Below the pieces are notes generated by a model. It was given only the letters and a program-made list of their open reading frames with translations, was not told where the DNA came from and did no database searches. Below, one piece after another: positions 1-9,541 of a DNA stretch of 64,000 nucleotides. The stretch is from Lewinellaceae bacterium. Its GTDB lineage: Bacteria; Bacteroidota; Bacteroidia; Chitinophagales; Saprospiraceae. The translations under genes were made by a program, and so were the position numbers. The stretch spans positions 3,706,501-3,770,500 of the forward strand of contig JACJYK010000001.1 in the NCBI GenBank assembly GCA_020636135.1, in the 5' to 3' direction. The stretch's first letter is position 1. Each line of letters opens with the position of its first letter.

Positions 1-1345
1 TGATGCCGTAATGGCGCATCACATTATGCTCGGAAGGGTGTTCGTAATAATGATAATAGTGGCCGGTACGCCAGTCTGCCGGCATCTCGCCTTTTAACAC
101 CGGCACCAGGCTCCGGCCTTGCATATCCGATGGAATGGGCGTGCCCGCTATATCCAGAAATGTCTCACCGAAGTCCAGGTTGCTAACCATGGCATCACTG
201 ACCGAGCCAGGCTTGGTGACGCCTGGCCAGCTAAACAGTAGCGGCGTGCGCAGGGATTCCTTATACATCCAGCGTTTGTCAAACCAGCCATGCTCACCCA
301 GGTAAAAACCCTGATCCGAGGAATAAACGACAATGGTATTTTTATCCAGTCCGGTCTCTTTCAGGTAGTCCAGCACCCGCCCCACGCTCTTGTCGACGGC
401 AGCTATACAGGCCAGATAATCACGCATGTAGCGCTGATACTTGTAGCGAACCAGGTCATCACCTTTCAAATTCGATTCTTTATAGGCGTCGTAAATCGGC
501 TTATAGATCTTATCCCATGCTGCCCGTTGTGCATCCGTCAACCCGGGCCACGGTTGGTCGGTCAGCTTGAGATCCTGCTCCATCCGCATGGTCTTGTCGA
601 TGGTCATGTTATTCAGTGCAGCGGCATGCCGGTCTCCGGAATAATCATCAAACAGTGTTTCAGGTTCAGGGAAGGTGACTCCTTCGTATTTTCCCAGCTC
701 GTCAGGCCCTGGCTGCCAGTTACGATGAGGCGCTTTATGCCACATCATCACCATAAAGGGCTGTGTGGAATCTTTGACACTGCCCAGCCAGTTGATCGTT
801 TTGTCGGTAATGATGTCGGTCGTATAACCTTCCATCTCATATTGACCCTGCTGGTTGATAAACTCAGGATTATAGTACCGGCCCTGACCAGGCAAAATAT
901 CGTAATAGTCAAAACCGGTCGGGGTCCCACCCAGGTGAAGCTTGCCGATCACCGCCGTCTTATACCCGGCTTTCTGCAATTCTTTTGCATACGTATTCTG
1001 GGAAAAATCGAAATGTGACCCAAAGGTATTATCCACAAACCCATTCATGTGGCTGTATTTCCCGGAGAGAATGGTCGCCCGGGACGGGCCGCACAGTGAA
1101 TTGGTTACCATACAGCGCTTGAACAGCATGCCCTGCTTGGCAATCCGGTCAATATTTGGTGTTGGCGCCAGATCTGCCAGTGCACCACCATAGGCGCTAA
1201 TTGCCTGATAAGCATGGTCATCCGCCATGATAAACAGGATGTTGGGACGCTGAGGAGTTTGATCTGCAGCCGGAGAACTGCACTTAATAAACGACAAGGT
1301 CAGGATAAATAAAATTCCACCTGACAGAATGTTCTGACGGATCAT
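1..1345 (-). CDS. Sulfatase (S1 family), C-terminus beyond the window edge
   Basis: I translated the minus strand directly: the frame is open from an ATG at 1345 to the left edge (448 codons), so the C-terminus is missing. Residues 37-43 (ILFIMADD) carry the two metal-binding Asp. The signature CGPSR begins at Cys85, the residue that maturing enzymes convert to formylglycine in type I sulfatases. A later SSDQG followed by GEHGWFDK is the conserved second metal and substrate region. The N-terminus is hydrophobic and ends at Cys22 in an imperfect lipobox (FIKC), so the protein is exported and perhaps lipidated. It should remove sulfate esters from polysaccharides or other sulfated compounds; the substrate cannot be told. 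It is divergent from the VCBS gene at 1585, and the 239 bases between them presumably hold both promoters. Confidence 0.93.
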   Translation of the reverse strand, partial: MIRQNILSGGILFILTLSFIKCSSPAADQTPQRPNILFIMADDHAYQAISAYGGALADLAPTPNIDRIAKQGMLFKRCMVTNSLCGPSRATILSGKYSHMNGFVDNTFGSHFDFSQNTYAKELQKAGYKTAVIGKLHLGGTPTGFDYYDILPGQGRYYNPEFINQQGQYEMEGYTTDIITDKTINWLGSVKDSTQPFMVMMWHKAPHRNWQPGPDELGKYEGVTFPEPETLFDDYSGDRHAAALNNMTIDKTMRMEQDLKLTDQPWPGLTDAQRAAWDKIYKPIYDAYKESNLKGDDLVRYKYQRYMRDYLACIAAVDKSVGRVLDYLKETGLDKNTIVVYSSDQGFYLGEHGWFDKRWMYKESLRTPLLFSWPGVTKPGSVSDAMVSNLDFGETFLDIAGTPIPSDMQGRSLVPVLKGEMPADWRTGHYYHYYEHPSEHNVMRHYGI

Positions 1346-1584
1346 AAGGTAAATGTTAATTCGCGTAATGATAAGATTGCGGTCTTCATAACCAATGCAG
1401 GAAATTACAAATAATTGAATTGTTTTCTGAAAAAGTGGTTCATATCGGTTCTAATGAACAGTTAGATGTTTCCTTGAATAGCCTTGTCACGTTATTTTCC
1501 CGCTATGGTAGATGTGTTTAACCGGAAGTTTAATACGGTTCCAGTGTTAATTGGTTAATTTAGGCATCCAAGGTTTGCCAATTC

Positions 1585-2805
1585 ATGAAAAAGGAATTAC
1601 TGATTTTTCTCACTACCCTGATCCCTGCCATCAGCTCGCTGCAAGCTCAGATCAACCATTGGACACATTTCACCATCGACCGGCCTTTGCCTGGTGACGG
1701 ATGGGGAACTTCAGGCCCGGGTCTCGGCGATTTTGACCACGACGGGGACCTGGATGTAGCCATAACCCGACGTACCGTTAAAGCCATCTACTGGTACCAA
1801 TACTTCAACGACTCTACCTGGATTCCGCATATCCTGTCCCTGGTCACCGATGATGTGGTGACTGCTCTTGGTTGCGCTGTCCTGGATGTAGACCACGATG
1901 GAGACCCGGATTTTGTCAACAATAAAGTATGGTTTGAAAATCCGGGCGATCTGAATGAAAACCCCGATCACATTTGGGCATTCCATCCGTATGGAGGTGG
2001 CGGTCATGACATCGTGGCTGCCGACATCAATGGCGACGGCTGGAGCGACATTGTTGCAGATAATGGCAAATACTGGTACGATACTTCTGACAGTTTACGA
2101 CCGCATAAGATCTACGATGATCTGGATTTTCACGGTGCCATTGCCCCGCACGGCTTTGCAGACATCGACGGTGACCAGGACCTGGATCTGGTTGTTCCTG
2201 GCTACTGGCTGGAGAATACGGGCGATGGAACCGGCCTGTGGAAACGCCATCCCTGGCCCCATCTGGGCGTTGAAAATGCCTCTTACGGGACCAGCATGCG
2301 GGTGTGGGTGATCGACCTGGACCGGGATGGAGATCCGGACATCGTCTACAGCGACTGCGATACCGGGTGGTCCCATGTCTACTGGGTCGAAAATCAGGGC
2401 CAGGGCAAAAATTGGATTCGCCACCGATTACCGGATCCACCGGTGGCTCCCGGCGATGTGCCCGGCACCGGATCCTTCCACTCACTGGGAGTGGCTGATT
2501 TCGACCAGGATGGCGACTGGGATATTTTCGCCGGAGAACAGGAGGACGCGGACGATTACATGGTGAAGGACGGCAAGGTTGCCATGAAACCTCAAGGCCT
2601 GAAAGAGCGCGGCGTCATCTGGGAAAACCGGGGAGGTACCGATACACTGGATTTTGAACCCGTAGTGATCCACATCGGTAATCCTGGTTGGCACGATGTA
2701 ACCCTGGGGGATGTGGACGGAGACGGCGACATCGATATTGTCAGTAAAGTATGGCATGCCGACACCCCTGTCTACCATGCCGATTTTTGGCGCAACGACC
2801 ATTGA
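1585..2805 (+). CDS. Secreted VCBS/FG-GAP beta-propeller protein
   Basis: This is a 406-residue exported protein with a clear signal peptide (about residues 1-21, ending LQA). It is built of seven FG-GAP/VCBS-type blades, each with an Asp-rich calcium-loop motif: DFDHDGDLD, DVDHDGDPD, DINGDGWSD, DIDGDQDLD, DLDRDGDPD, DFDQDGDWD and DVDGDGDID. Seven blades fit one closed propeller. The family is common in Bacteroidota as surface or periplasmic binding modules; no catalytic motif is visible. It stands alone downstream of a divergent sulfatase, so a role in handling extracellular carbohydrate is possible but is only inference from context. There is no C-terminal type IX sorting domain: the protein stops right after the last blade. 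Confidence 0.9.
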   Translation: MKKELLIFLTTLIPAISSLQAQINHWTHFTIDRPLPGDGWGTSGPGLGDFDHDGDLDVAITRRTVKAIYWYQYFNDSTWIPHILSLVTDDVVTALGCAVLDVDHDGDPDFVNNKVWFENPGDLNENPDHIWAFHPYGGGGHDIVAADINGDGWSDIVADNGKYWYDTSDSLRPHKIYDDLDFHGAIAPHGFADIDGDQDLDLVVPGYWLENTGDGTGLWKRHPWPHLGVENASYGTSMRVWVIDLDRDGDPDIVYSDCDTGWSHVYWVENQGQGKNWIRHRLPDPPVAPGDVPGTGSFHSLGVADFDQDGDWDIFAGEQEDADDYMVKDGKVAMKPQGLKERGVIWENRGGTDTLDFEPVVIHIGNPGWHDVTLGDVDGDGDIDIVSKVWHADTPVYHADFWRNDH

Positions 2806-2905
2806 TGGACAGATAAACTGATCAAATAAGACCGGCAAAAGATAAATCGATGACCCGATCCAATGATTCGACCCGGCATTGATTCCCTAAACAGCGCATT
2901 TAACC

Positions 2906-3445
2906 TTATGCCTGCTCTTTCAGCCGGTCGGCATACTTATCCCGGAGTTTTTTGATTTTTGGATCGATCACCACCCGGCAGTAGCCCGCATAGGAATTGT
3001 TGTTGTAGTAGTTCTGGTGGTATTTTTCAGCGGGATAAAATTGTTCCAGCGGAACCAGCTCTGTTACAATCGGCTGCGGAAACACGGCTTTTAGCTCATT
3101 CAGAACATGTTCTGCAGTTGCCTTTTGGACGTCATCGTGATATAAAATGATCGAGCGGTATTGGGTGCCCTGGTCTGCTCCCTGCCGGTTAAGTGTTGTC
3201 GGATCATGACTGGTCATGAAGATGGTGATCAGGTCCTGGTAACTGATCTCATCGGTATTAAAGGTCACCTGGATGACTTCAGCGTGTCCGGTAGCTCCCG
3301 AGCACACCGAACGATAATCTGGATTGATCATGGTCCCTCCGGCATACCCTGACACGACGGACTCAACGCCTTTCAGGCGCTGGATGACCGCTTCGACACA
3401 CCAGAAACAACCACCTCCAAAGGTGGCAACCTCTTTATTACTCAT
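2906..3445 (-). CDS. msrA: Peptide-methionine (S)-S-oxide reductase, cytosolic
   Basis: A 179-residue MsrA of usual length. The catalytic motif GCFWC lies at residues 12-16, with Cys13 as the expected nucleophile. Downstream are the family blocks GYAGG, GHAEV, DPTTLNRQGADQGTQYRS and YHQNYY. MsrA reduces the S-epimer of methionine sulfoxide in proteins or free methionine, with thioredoxin as the usual electron donor. No signal peptide is present, so it is cytosolic. A second MsrA with a lipoprotein signal lies 285 bases upstream on the same strand, separated by repeat-like sequence, so the two are probably transcribed independently. The stop is TAA. Confidence 0.97.
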   Translation of the reverse strand: MSNKEVATFGGGCFWCVEAVIQRLKGVESVVSGYAGGTMINPDYRSVCSGATGHAEVIQVTFNTDEISYQDLITIFMTSHDPTTLNRQGADQGTQYRSIILYHDDVQKATAEHVLNELKAVFPQPIVTELVPLEQFYPAEKYHQNYYNNNSYAGYCRVVIDPKIKKLRDKYADRLKEQA

Positions 3446-3599
3446 GATTTACTATTTGTCTTATAATGAACGACCATGCTGTAATTACGCTGCAATAAAC
3501 GAAATGGAGCGCTTTCCATGTTGACATCTCCCTAACGATCATCATGCTTCCGCCACTACTTGGATTCCGCCCGACGCTGCGGTCAGCATAAAAGTGTAA

Positions 3600-3731
3600 A
3601 AAAGCAATCGTCACCCCGAGCGGATTCGAGGGGTCTCATTCCGGCCTGCCCGACCACCGGCGGGCTCATCCTTAACCTTCAGCACCTGAAACGCAACCTT
3701 CAACCTTCAACATTCAACCTTCAACATTTCT
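3600..3731. repeat. Intergenic repeat mosaic
   Basis: The gap between the two msrA genes holds a GTCACCCCGAGCGGATTCGAGGGGTCTC-type element (quoted in part: CCCGAGCGGATTCGAGGGG forms a short hairpin) followed by a low-complexity run built from CTTCAACATTCAACC-like words. The same kind of ACATTCAACATT word recurs at 24.0-24.2 kb and in every unit of the array at 53.5-54.6 kb, so this is one genome-wide family of intergenic sequence rather than a gene. Confidence 0.55.
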
Positions 3732-4398
3732 AAGGATGACCCTCTTTGAGCAGCTGCGGGAATTTCTCCTTAAATCGCTCCAGCCTGGGCACCGACACAC
3801 CCCGCACATAAGGCTGGTTGGGATGTAGTTTCTCGTAGTTCTGGTGATACTCTTCTGCCACCCAGAATTTTTCAAAAGGCTTCACCTCCGCGGCAACTTT
3901 TTGGGGTGCCAACTCTTTATTGAGCGCAGCAATTTTATCCTCAATGATCTGCTTTTCTACGGGGTTCTGGTAAAAAATGATGGACCGGTACTGCGAGCCG
4001 TGATCGGGTCCCTGCCCATTGGCCTGGGTCACATTTTGCGATCCGAAATACACATCAACGAGTGTTGGGAAGTCAACCACCGTCGAGTCGTAATAAATCA
4101 TCACCGACTCGGCATGCCCCGTCGTACCGGTGTTGGAATCTTCGTAAGTCGGATATTCTTTATGTCCTCCCGCATACCCGGAAACCGATTCTTCTACGCC
4201 TTTGACGCTTTCGTAGACCGCCTCAACACACCAGAAGCAGCCGGAAGCAAAATAAGCGGTTTTCAGCCCGGGCTTGGTAGGCTCGTAGTGATAACTGCTG
4301 ACAAAGTGCTTTCCTTGTTCCTGTTTTCCCTGCTGACTGAAGCAACCGGTAAAAGGGATCAGGAGGGCTAGTGACAGGATAAAAGAGGATCTAGGCAT
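3730..4398 (-). CDS. msrA: Peptide-methionine (S)-S-oxide reductase, lipoprotein form
   Basis: A second MsrA. I place the start at the ATG at 4398, because it gives a good lipoprotein signal peptide (MPRSSFILSLALLIPFTGC, lipidated Cys19); the frame stays open 14 codons further upstream but that part is not signal-like. The catalytic GCFWC is at residues 53-57 (Cys54 nucleophile), followed by GYAGG, GHAES, GQGPDHGSQYRS and EEYHQNY. It should repair oxidised methionine in exported proteins, anchored to a membrane on the periplasmic side. The gene ends with TAG, which shows that TAG is a normal stop codon in this genome. Confidence 0.95.
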   Translation of the reverse strand: MPRSSFILSLALLIPFTGCFSQQGKQEQGKHFVSSYHYEPTKPGLKTAYFASGCFWCVEAVYESVKGVEESVSGYAGGHKEYPTYEDSNTGTTGHAESVMIYYDSTVVDFPTLVDVYFGSQNVTQANGQGPDHGSQYRSIIFYQNPVEKQIIEDKIAALNKELAPQKVAAEVKPFEKFWVAEEYHQNYEKLHPNQPYVRGVSVPRLERFKEKFPQLLKEGHP

Positions 4399-4844
4399 AC
4401 TTGCACATTTAGAACGGTTAAAACAATGATTATACAACAATACGTCGAAATAACAAACGAACGCTCAAATTGGTCGACAGGGTCAGGTAATAACTTCAAA
4501 TTTGTCGTCTGCCAAACCAAAATATACTAAGCCCGGACAACCAGAACAAACTGATAACCGGGCATCAGATGATCGCAATGGAGGTCACCAAATTGCAAAA
4601 AAGGTACTCTAAATTCGTCCGCCTACACAGCAGCAGGAGACACTTTAGTTTGATTTTTGGAACCAAATGAACATTTCGCAGTCTTATTGAAAAATTCGTG
4701 GGTATCCCTAGACGTCACGAAATACAACCATAAAATTCATGGACAAAATAAACTAACTTGGAACATTCGACTCCTTCGGATAACCGGATTCCGGTCTCTC
4801 GTCCCGGTATCCATTAAAGCAGCTGGACAAAAAAAACAACCATC
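4399..4844. other. Intergenic region without recognised gene
   Basis: These 446 bases separate two oppositely oriented genes. A 77-codon frame at 4657-4890 overlaps the next gene's start and has no recognisable composition or motif, so I do not call it. The region presumably holds the divergent promoters; I found no convincing TAnnTTTG box. Confidence 0.5.
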
Positions 4845-5534
4845 ATGGAACTGTATGGGCAAAATAACAGCAGTATCCCGCAAAAAATAACCATTCATAT
4901 TCTGGAGATCTTCCTCCTCTGGCTATCCTTCTGGATCCTTTTCCAAAGTGGCGGATCCTGGATTGAAAATGCACTGCACATTCACAATTCAACACAGCAC
5001 AACGAACGGCGAATAATCCTATTTGCCTTTAGCGTAATAACTTTTTTTCGGTTTGCATACATGATGATCAAATTATTAAAACGAGCAATTCCATGGGAAG
5101 AAAGCTTCAGTGTTCCATTTGCATTTGCTTTATACTTTGTGGGATTTTCGCTCTTTATCCTGCCAACCTCTATGCCTTTTGATTTTATGGACGGCTTTGG
5201 TGTAATCCTGTTTATTTTCGGAGGTGTTCTGAACACCGGTAGTGAAATATTACGTAACAAATGGAAAAAAATCCCGGAGAACAAAGGAAAAATTTATACA
5301 GAAGGTCTTTTCAGGTACTCCCGGCACATCAATTATTTCGGTGATTTGCTTTGGGTAAGTGCATATGCCATTATCACCCGGAATTGGTATTCAGTAAGCA
5401 TTCCCATTTTCCTCTTTTGCCTGTTCGCCTTTTATAACGCACCAATGCTTGATAAGTATCTTAAAGAAAAGTACGGAAAGGACTATGACGCTTACGCGGC
5501 TAAAACAAAAATGCTAATACCATTTATTTATTAA
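4845..5534 (+). CDS. DUF1295/isoprenylcysteine methyltransferase-like membrane protein
   Basis: A 229-residue integral membrane protein with about six hydrophobic segments. The C-terminal half carries the family block GLFRYSRHINYFGDLLW, which matches the RHPNY-type signature of DUF1295 and related ICMT/steroid-reductase-like proteins. It ends with the typical EKYGKDYDAYAAKT segment. Members bind S-adenosylmethionine or NADPH through this C-terminal region, but the substrate of the bacterial proteins is mostly unknown. The Pro usually present after the His is Ile here. No operon partner is evident; the next gene starts 134 bases downstream. Confidence 0.8.
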   Translation: MELYGQNNSSIPQKITIHILEIFLLWLSFWILFQSGGSWIENALHIHNSTQHNERRIILFAFSVITFFRFAYMMIKLLKRAIPWEESFSVPFAFALYFVGFSLFILPTSMPFDFMDGFGVILFIFGGVLNTGSEILRNKWKKIPENKGKIYTEGLFRYSRHINYFGDLLWVSAYAIITRNWYSVSIPIFLFCLFAFYNAPMLDKYLKEKYGKDYDAYAAKTKMLIPFIY

Positions 5535-5668
5535 TAAGGCAAAACCAAACTCATTGAAAGCCGAATGATAGGAGGGTTTATTCAACCAGCTGAATCACAG
5601 ATCGGCAGAGGAGGAGGGAATGGTAATATTTCACAGGATTTTTCTACCAGGGATAAACGAAAATAGAG

Positions 5669-6862
5669 ATGATAAGAATTGTGGGTTCAGTAGTGCTGCT
5701 GATTGTTTTGTTGAGGTGTACAAGTACCCCCTCAGTCAATGTAGCAGTCACCGATAAGGCCACCTTGGTAAATGAATTAAAAATCGGAACCGTATATGTT
5801 TTTCATTCCACATCCTTACAGGAAGAACGGCCCATCATCATTGCCTTACCCGATGGTTACGACACCTCCCGGGCCACTTACCCGGTCCTGTACCTGACCG
5901 ACGGGTTGCAAAATATCTGGCATGTCATGGGCACCATCGAAGTCCTGGCACGCACGGGCAGTATCCCTCCCCTGATCGTGGTGGGCATTCAGAGTACCAA
6001 TCGTATGCGGGACTTTACCATGACCGGCAGTCCGGATCATCCGGGGAGCGGAGGCGGGCATCAATTCCTGGCATTTATCGAAACGGAATTAATACCATAT
6101 GTCGATTCCACCTACCGGACCAATCCATTCCAAGTACTGGAAGGCCATTCTCTTGGTGGATTATTTGCCGCTTCTGTATTTATTGAAGACCCCGCGCTTT
6201 TTGACGGTATAATCGTCATGAGCCCGTCCATGTGGTGGAATCACGAGGAACTGACCGATAAAGCTGGGCAATTTTTAAATGATCATCCGCATTTAGACAA
6301 TGTCCTCTTCTTTGGAATCGGCATGGGCGAGTCCGGTTCCGAATTCGGAATGCGCAAAGAGCTTAAAAATTTTGTTGATGTGATAGCTCTCAAGAAACCC
6401 GCCGGCTTGCGCTATGAACGAAAAGAAATGGAGGATGAAGGCCATATGTCCTCTACCCTGTTGTCCAATTACTACGGCTTAAAATTTGTTTTCTCCGACA
6501 TGGCATTCCCCGACTCCCTGCTCTTAAATTATTCGGACGAATCTTTTTTAATTCATGAAAACCGCATCATGTCGAAATATGGTAGTGCGGCGAAGCAATC
6601 GGCAGAGTCCTATGTGAGCCTAGCTGTACAACTGAGCGGTCAGGAACGTTATTCGGGAGCGAGCACCGTGTTAAAGCGCAGCGTTGAGGCGTATCCCTAC
6701 GATGTAGGCCTGATGAACTTACTGGCAAATACCTACGAGTTGGATGGCAGGATTGAGGATGCCATCACCACCTACCAACAAGCTCTCAGCGTATCCAGGA
6801 AATACAACTACCTCCGTGAAGAGGAATTTCAGCAACAAATTGATCGACTGAAAAACAGATAG
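5669..6862 (+). CDS. Esterase D/enterochelin-esterase-like hydrolase with TPR tail
   Basis: A 397-residue exported alpha/beta hydrolase of the putative-esterase family (PF00756 type). Its N-terminus is hydrophobic and ends at Cys17 (LLRC), a possible lipoprotein site. The block ALPDGYD...YPVLYLTDG is typical, and the nucleophile elbow GHSLGG gives Ser161. A His in the segment DEGHMSS is a candidate catalytic His. After about residue 310 the chain changes to helical repeats (two TPR-like units: LMNLLANTYELDGRIEDAI). Related proteins in Bacteroidota share this hydrolase-plus-TPR layout; the substrate is unknown. The stop codon is TAG. Confidence 0.88.
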   Translation: MIRIVGSVVLLIVLLRCTSTPSVNVAVTDKATLVNELKIGTVYVFHSTSLQEERPIIIALPDGYDTSRATYPVLYLTDGLQNIWHVMGTIEVLARTGSIPPLIVVGIQSTNRMRDFTMTGSPDHPGSGGGHQFLAFIETELIPYVDSTYRTNPFQVLEGHSLGGLFAASVFIEDPALFDGIIVMSPSMWWNHEELTDKAGQFLNDHPHLDNVLFFGIGMGESGSEFGMRKELKNFVDVIALKKPAGLRYERKEMEDEGHMSSTLLSNYYGLKFVFSDMAFPDSLLLNYSDESFLIHENRIMSKYGSAAKQSAESYVSLAVQLSGQERYSGASTVLKRSVEAYPYDVGLMNLLANTYELDGRIEDAITTYQQALSVSRKYNYLREEEFQQQIDRLKNR

Positions 6863-6954
6863 AAGATCCACTAAGCACATAAAATGGTAATTTCCACCGC
6901 CAATACATACAACTGGATTTTAGCAGTGCATGATCGGTTCATAATGCAATAGGC

Positions 6955-7485
6955 ATGAGGAATAAAGAACTAAATTCACGGGTGACCACAGCCTTGCTGA
7001 TAATTTATTTATTGATCACTTTCTGGATCATTGTGCTGAAAATGAATGTACCCATGACTTACAAGGCGGATGCTAAGATCATCAACCTGATACCCTATCA
7101 GGCATCGACCATCCTGAATGGATCCGTCTCCTATGCTGAGATCCTGTTAAACGTCTTGATCTTTATCCCCTTTGGATTGTATGCAAATCCCTTATTCCGG
7201 TCATCGTCTATTTTCCAAAAAGTCGGTCTGTTTTTTTTCTTGAGTCTCCTTTTCGAATTAACTCAATATTTTCTCGGGATCGGTGCCCTGGACTCCACCG
7301 ACATCCTCAACAACACCTTTGGCGGCATCATTGGTTTGTGGATCTATCGTGGGATCGAAAAAATCATCCCCGACCAACTGAAAGCACAAAAGCTGGTCAA
7401 TCTGATCGGAGGGGCAGGTACTGCCATCCTTCTGGCATTTGTGCTCTACCTTAAGATAAATCATCTGTGGATCTTCAGGATGTAG
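6955..7485 (+). CDS. VanZ family membrane protein
   Basis: A 176-residue protein with about five hydrophobic segments and the VanZ family pattern: an N-terminal Asn-Leu-Ile-Pro region (INLIPYQ), NVLIFIPFGLY, FELTQYFLGIG and DSTDILNNTFGGIIG. The name comes from the vancomycin-resistance accessory gene vanZ, whose product lowers teicoplanin sensitivity, but most chromosomal members have no known role. It follows the esterase by 92 bases on the same strand, possibly co-transcribed. The stop is TAG. Confidence 0.85.
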   Translation: MRNKELNSRVTTALLIIYLLITFWIIVLKMNVPMTYKADAKIINLIPYQASTILNGSVSYAEILLNVLIFIPFGLYANPLFRSSSIFQKVGLFFFLSLLFELTQYFLGIGALDSTDILNNTFGGIIGLWIYRGIEKIIPDQLKAQKLVNLIGGAGTAILLAFVLYLKINHLWIFRM

Positions 7486-7778
7486 CATTTTCTCCAGCCA
7501 GGACTCCACGGCAACCAAGGAATACGACATCCATCAACTGAAGCAGATCTTCTTTGATTTCTCCCTTTTTCCGCTTTTAGAGATGCCACTGGATACTAGC
7601 GCTTTTTGTATCTTAATCGAGAACGAACTACAGGACCTGTGTATGTCATTAATCCACAGACCAAAATGCTTCAATCCCCAATGTGGGAACGAGATCTGCA
7701 GACGCCAACAATTAACCCGGAAAACAATTGCCGAAGGTATTGACCTGAACATCACTACATATCAATAAAATGGAATCT

Positions 7779-8711
7779 ATGAAATTCATAAAACACCTAT
7801 TAACAGTCTTCTCTGCAACATTGGTAATGTTCATTAACGCTTATGGTCATGCCCAGACTTTAGATTCCATAAAATACAAATATGGATTTCTCTATTATCA
7901 TGAGTACGGCAAGAATAACCTTCCACCGGTAATCATTTTGACCGGTGGACCGGGGAATTCATATACCCAACTCGAAGAGATGGCAAAGTCAATGAGCACC
8001 AAATTCAGGGGTATTTTAGTTGAGCAACGAGGCACAGGCCGCTCCATTCCGGATCCTTTTAATTCAAAAACAGTCAATGTAAATTCCGTAACCAGCGACA
8101 TCAAGCTTTTAATGGAAAACCTCCATCTTGACCAGGCGATTATTGTTGGTCATTCCTGGGGAGGAATGCTGGCCATGAATTTCGCGGCTACATTTCCAGA
8201 TCAGGTGTCGCACCTGGTTCTGCTGGCTCCCGGCCCGCATAAAGATGCAAGAAATGGGTTTTCCGTATTGTTTACGAACCGCACGCATACCAGAAGTGCT
8301 GAGGAAGAACAGCGTTTGAGTTATCTGAATGAACGCACCGCTAAAAACAAGGCCGATGATTCAGAAATTTTAGAATCGAAAAAGTTAGCCCGCCGGGCTT
8401 ACGTTTATGAGAACCCTGTTCCCGATGACTTATTCAAATTGATCAACTCGGAAAGAAATAGCAAAACAGAGCAGCTATTAATTAAAGACATCTACGATAA
8501 TTTTGACGTATCGGAGACATTAAAGAATTTTAAAGGCCCGATTGATATCATTTCTGGCAGGCAGGATGTTGTCGGATTTTTTTCCTATGAAGTAAAAATT
8601 GACTTTCCCCATGCGAATTTGCACTGGATCAACCGATGCGGGCATTTTCCAATGTACGAGCAGGCATCAGAATTTTACACTATTTTATATGAAATTTTAG
8701 ATTCAAAGTGA
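7779..8711 (+). CDS. Secreted alpha/beta hydrolase (proline-iminopeptidase-like)
   Basis: A 310-residue alpha/beta-fold hydrolase. I prefer the ATG at 7779 because the signal peptide (MKFIKHLLTVFSATLVMFIN..., cleavage after GHA) starts there; another ATG lies three codons upstream. The oxyanion block TGGPGNS, the EQRGTGRS segment and the elbow VGHSWGG (Ser126) match the S33 proline iminopeptidase/hydrolase group. The C-terminal NRCGHFPMYEQ supplies the likely catalytic His. Because it is exported, the substrate is probably a peptide or ester outside the cytoplasm. The 284 bases upstream hold no gene that I recognise. Confidence 0.88.
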   Translation: MKFIKHLLTVFSATLVMFINAYGHAQTLDSIKYKYGFLYYHEYGKNNLPPVIILTGGPGNSYTQLEEMAKSMSTKFRGILVEQRGTGRSIPDPFNSKTVNVNSVTSDIKLLMENLHLDQAIIVGHSWGGMLAMNFAATFPDQVSHLVLLAPGPHKDARNGFSVLFTNRTHTRSAEEEQRLSYLNERTAKNKADDSEILESKKLARRAYVYENPVPDDLFKLINSERNSKTEQLLIKDIYDNFDVSETLKNFKGPIDIISGRQDVVGFFSYEVKIDFPHANLHWINRCGHFPMYEQASEFYTILYEILDSK

Positions 8712-8816
8712 AATCTACCCGCGCATAATTACATAACCTTTGCAGATCAGTGGTTGTACTTGTATTATCTATTGGCTCAATACTGCCGCAATGATCATGC
8801 AGTGAATCAGGCGAAC

Positions 8817-9239
8817 TCAGGAGACCTTTTCCTTTCTTTCAAACATGCCAATTTGCTGCATGACTGCAAACCGGTCCGGGACACCCCAATGCTCAACAAT
8901 CAAACCGCCTTCAATCCGGAATACGTCCATAACATCAAGTACGAACGTTTTACCTGTCGGTGGAATACCCATAAATGGCTTGGAATGTACCGCCGTGGCC
9001 CGGAAATGAGCCCACACCACATCACCATCCTCAACGCTGCGAACGAGATTATATTTCAAGTCGCTCACTCCGTTATACAGCTGACTGATGAGCTGTTTAA
9101 GCCCATCCCTGCCATTCTTAGCTCCAAATTGATGCTCAATAAAGTGCTCACTAACATACCGATCTACGACGGCCAGATTTGCCTGACCAAAACCTTCATC
9201 CATCAGTCTTTTTACAATCTCCAAATTTTCACTTTCCAT
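8817..9239 (-). CDS. SnoaL-like/ester cyclase family protein
   Basis: A 140-residue protein of the SnoaL-like NTF2 fold. Visible family features are the N-terminal helix (IVKRLMDEGFGQANLAVVD), YVSEHFIEHQ, the GRDGLKQLI helix, and the C-terminal strand pair VLDVMDVFRIEGGLIVEHWGVPD. Some members cyclise polyketides, but most stand-alone bacterial copies have no known substrate. It lies convergent with the hydrolase at 7779 and has no partner gene. Confidence 0.85.
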   Translation of the reverse strand: MESENLEIVKRLMDEGFGQANLAVVDRYVSEHFIEHQFGAKNGRDGLKQLISQLYNGVSDLKYNLVRSVEDGDVVWAHFRATAVHSKPFMGIPPTGKTFVLDVMDVFRIEGGLIVEHWGVPDRFAVMQQIGMFERKEKVS

Positions 9240-9343
9240 GTTGATAAATGTTTACCCCAGTTTAGTACGGAACTGCTCCGATTGATTCAAATGTAAACCT
9301 CCAACGAACGCTTTCTTTAGGAAAAAATCGACATTCTCGACGG

Positions 9344-9541
9344 GGCAATGACTTCTTTCCCCAAGGAAACTACTTATTCCTGAACCTATCCACCTCCTAC
9401 AGCGAGGACCGAAATAATCAAATCTATAAGCTTGCGGTCCCTCCGGACCTGATCCTTAAAGGGCCGGATCAGTTCGATTTGCCGGAAGAGGACATCAAGG
9501 TTAGAGAAGCATTGAAGTGGCTGAAGAGCCAGGGTCGGTGA
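9344..9541 (+). pseudogene. C-terminal remnant of an S41-like peptidase
   Basis: The plus strand here encodes a short frame ending in TGA at 9539-9541: NDFFPQGNYLFLNLSTSYS, then KLAVPPDLIL and REALKWLKSQGR. This is the type of sequence found at the C-terminus of Bacteroidota S41-family tail-specific proteases and related proteins. No start or upstream catalytic domain precedes it, so I read it as the tail of a lost gene. The family assignment rests on pattern memory and is moderate. Confidence 0.5.

Noticed and set aside
290..1018. A 242-codon plus-strand frame
   Set aside because: It is the antisense shadow of the sulfatase on the minus strand, which shows clear family motifs.
4657..4890. 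A 77-codon plus-strand frame before the DUF1295 gene
   Set aside because: It overlaps the start of a convincing gene, has no motif and an odd composition.
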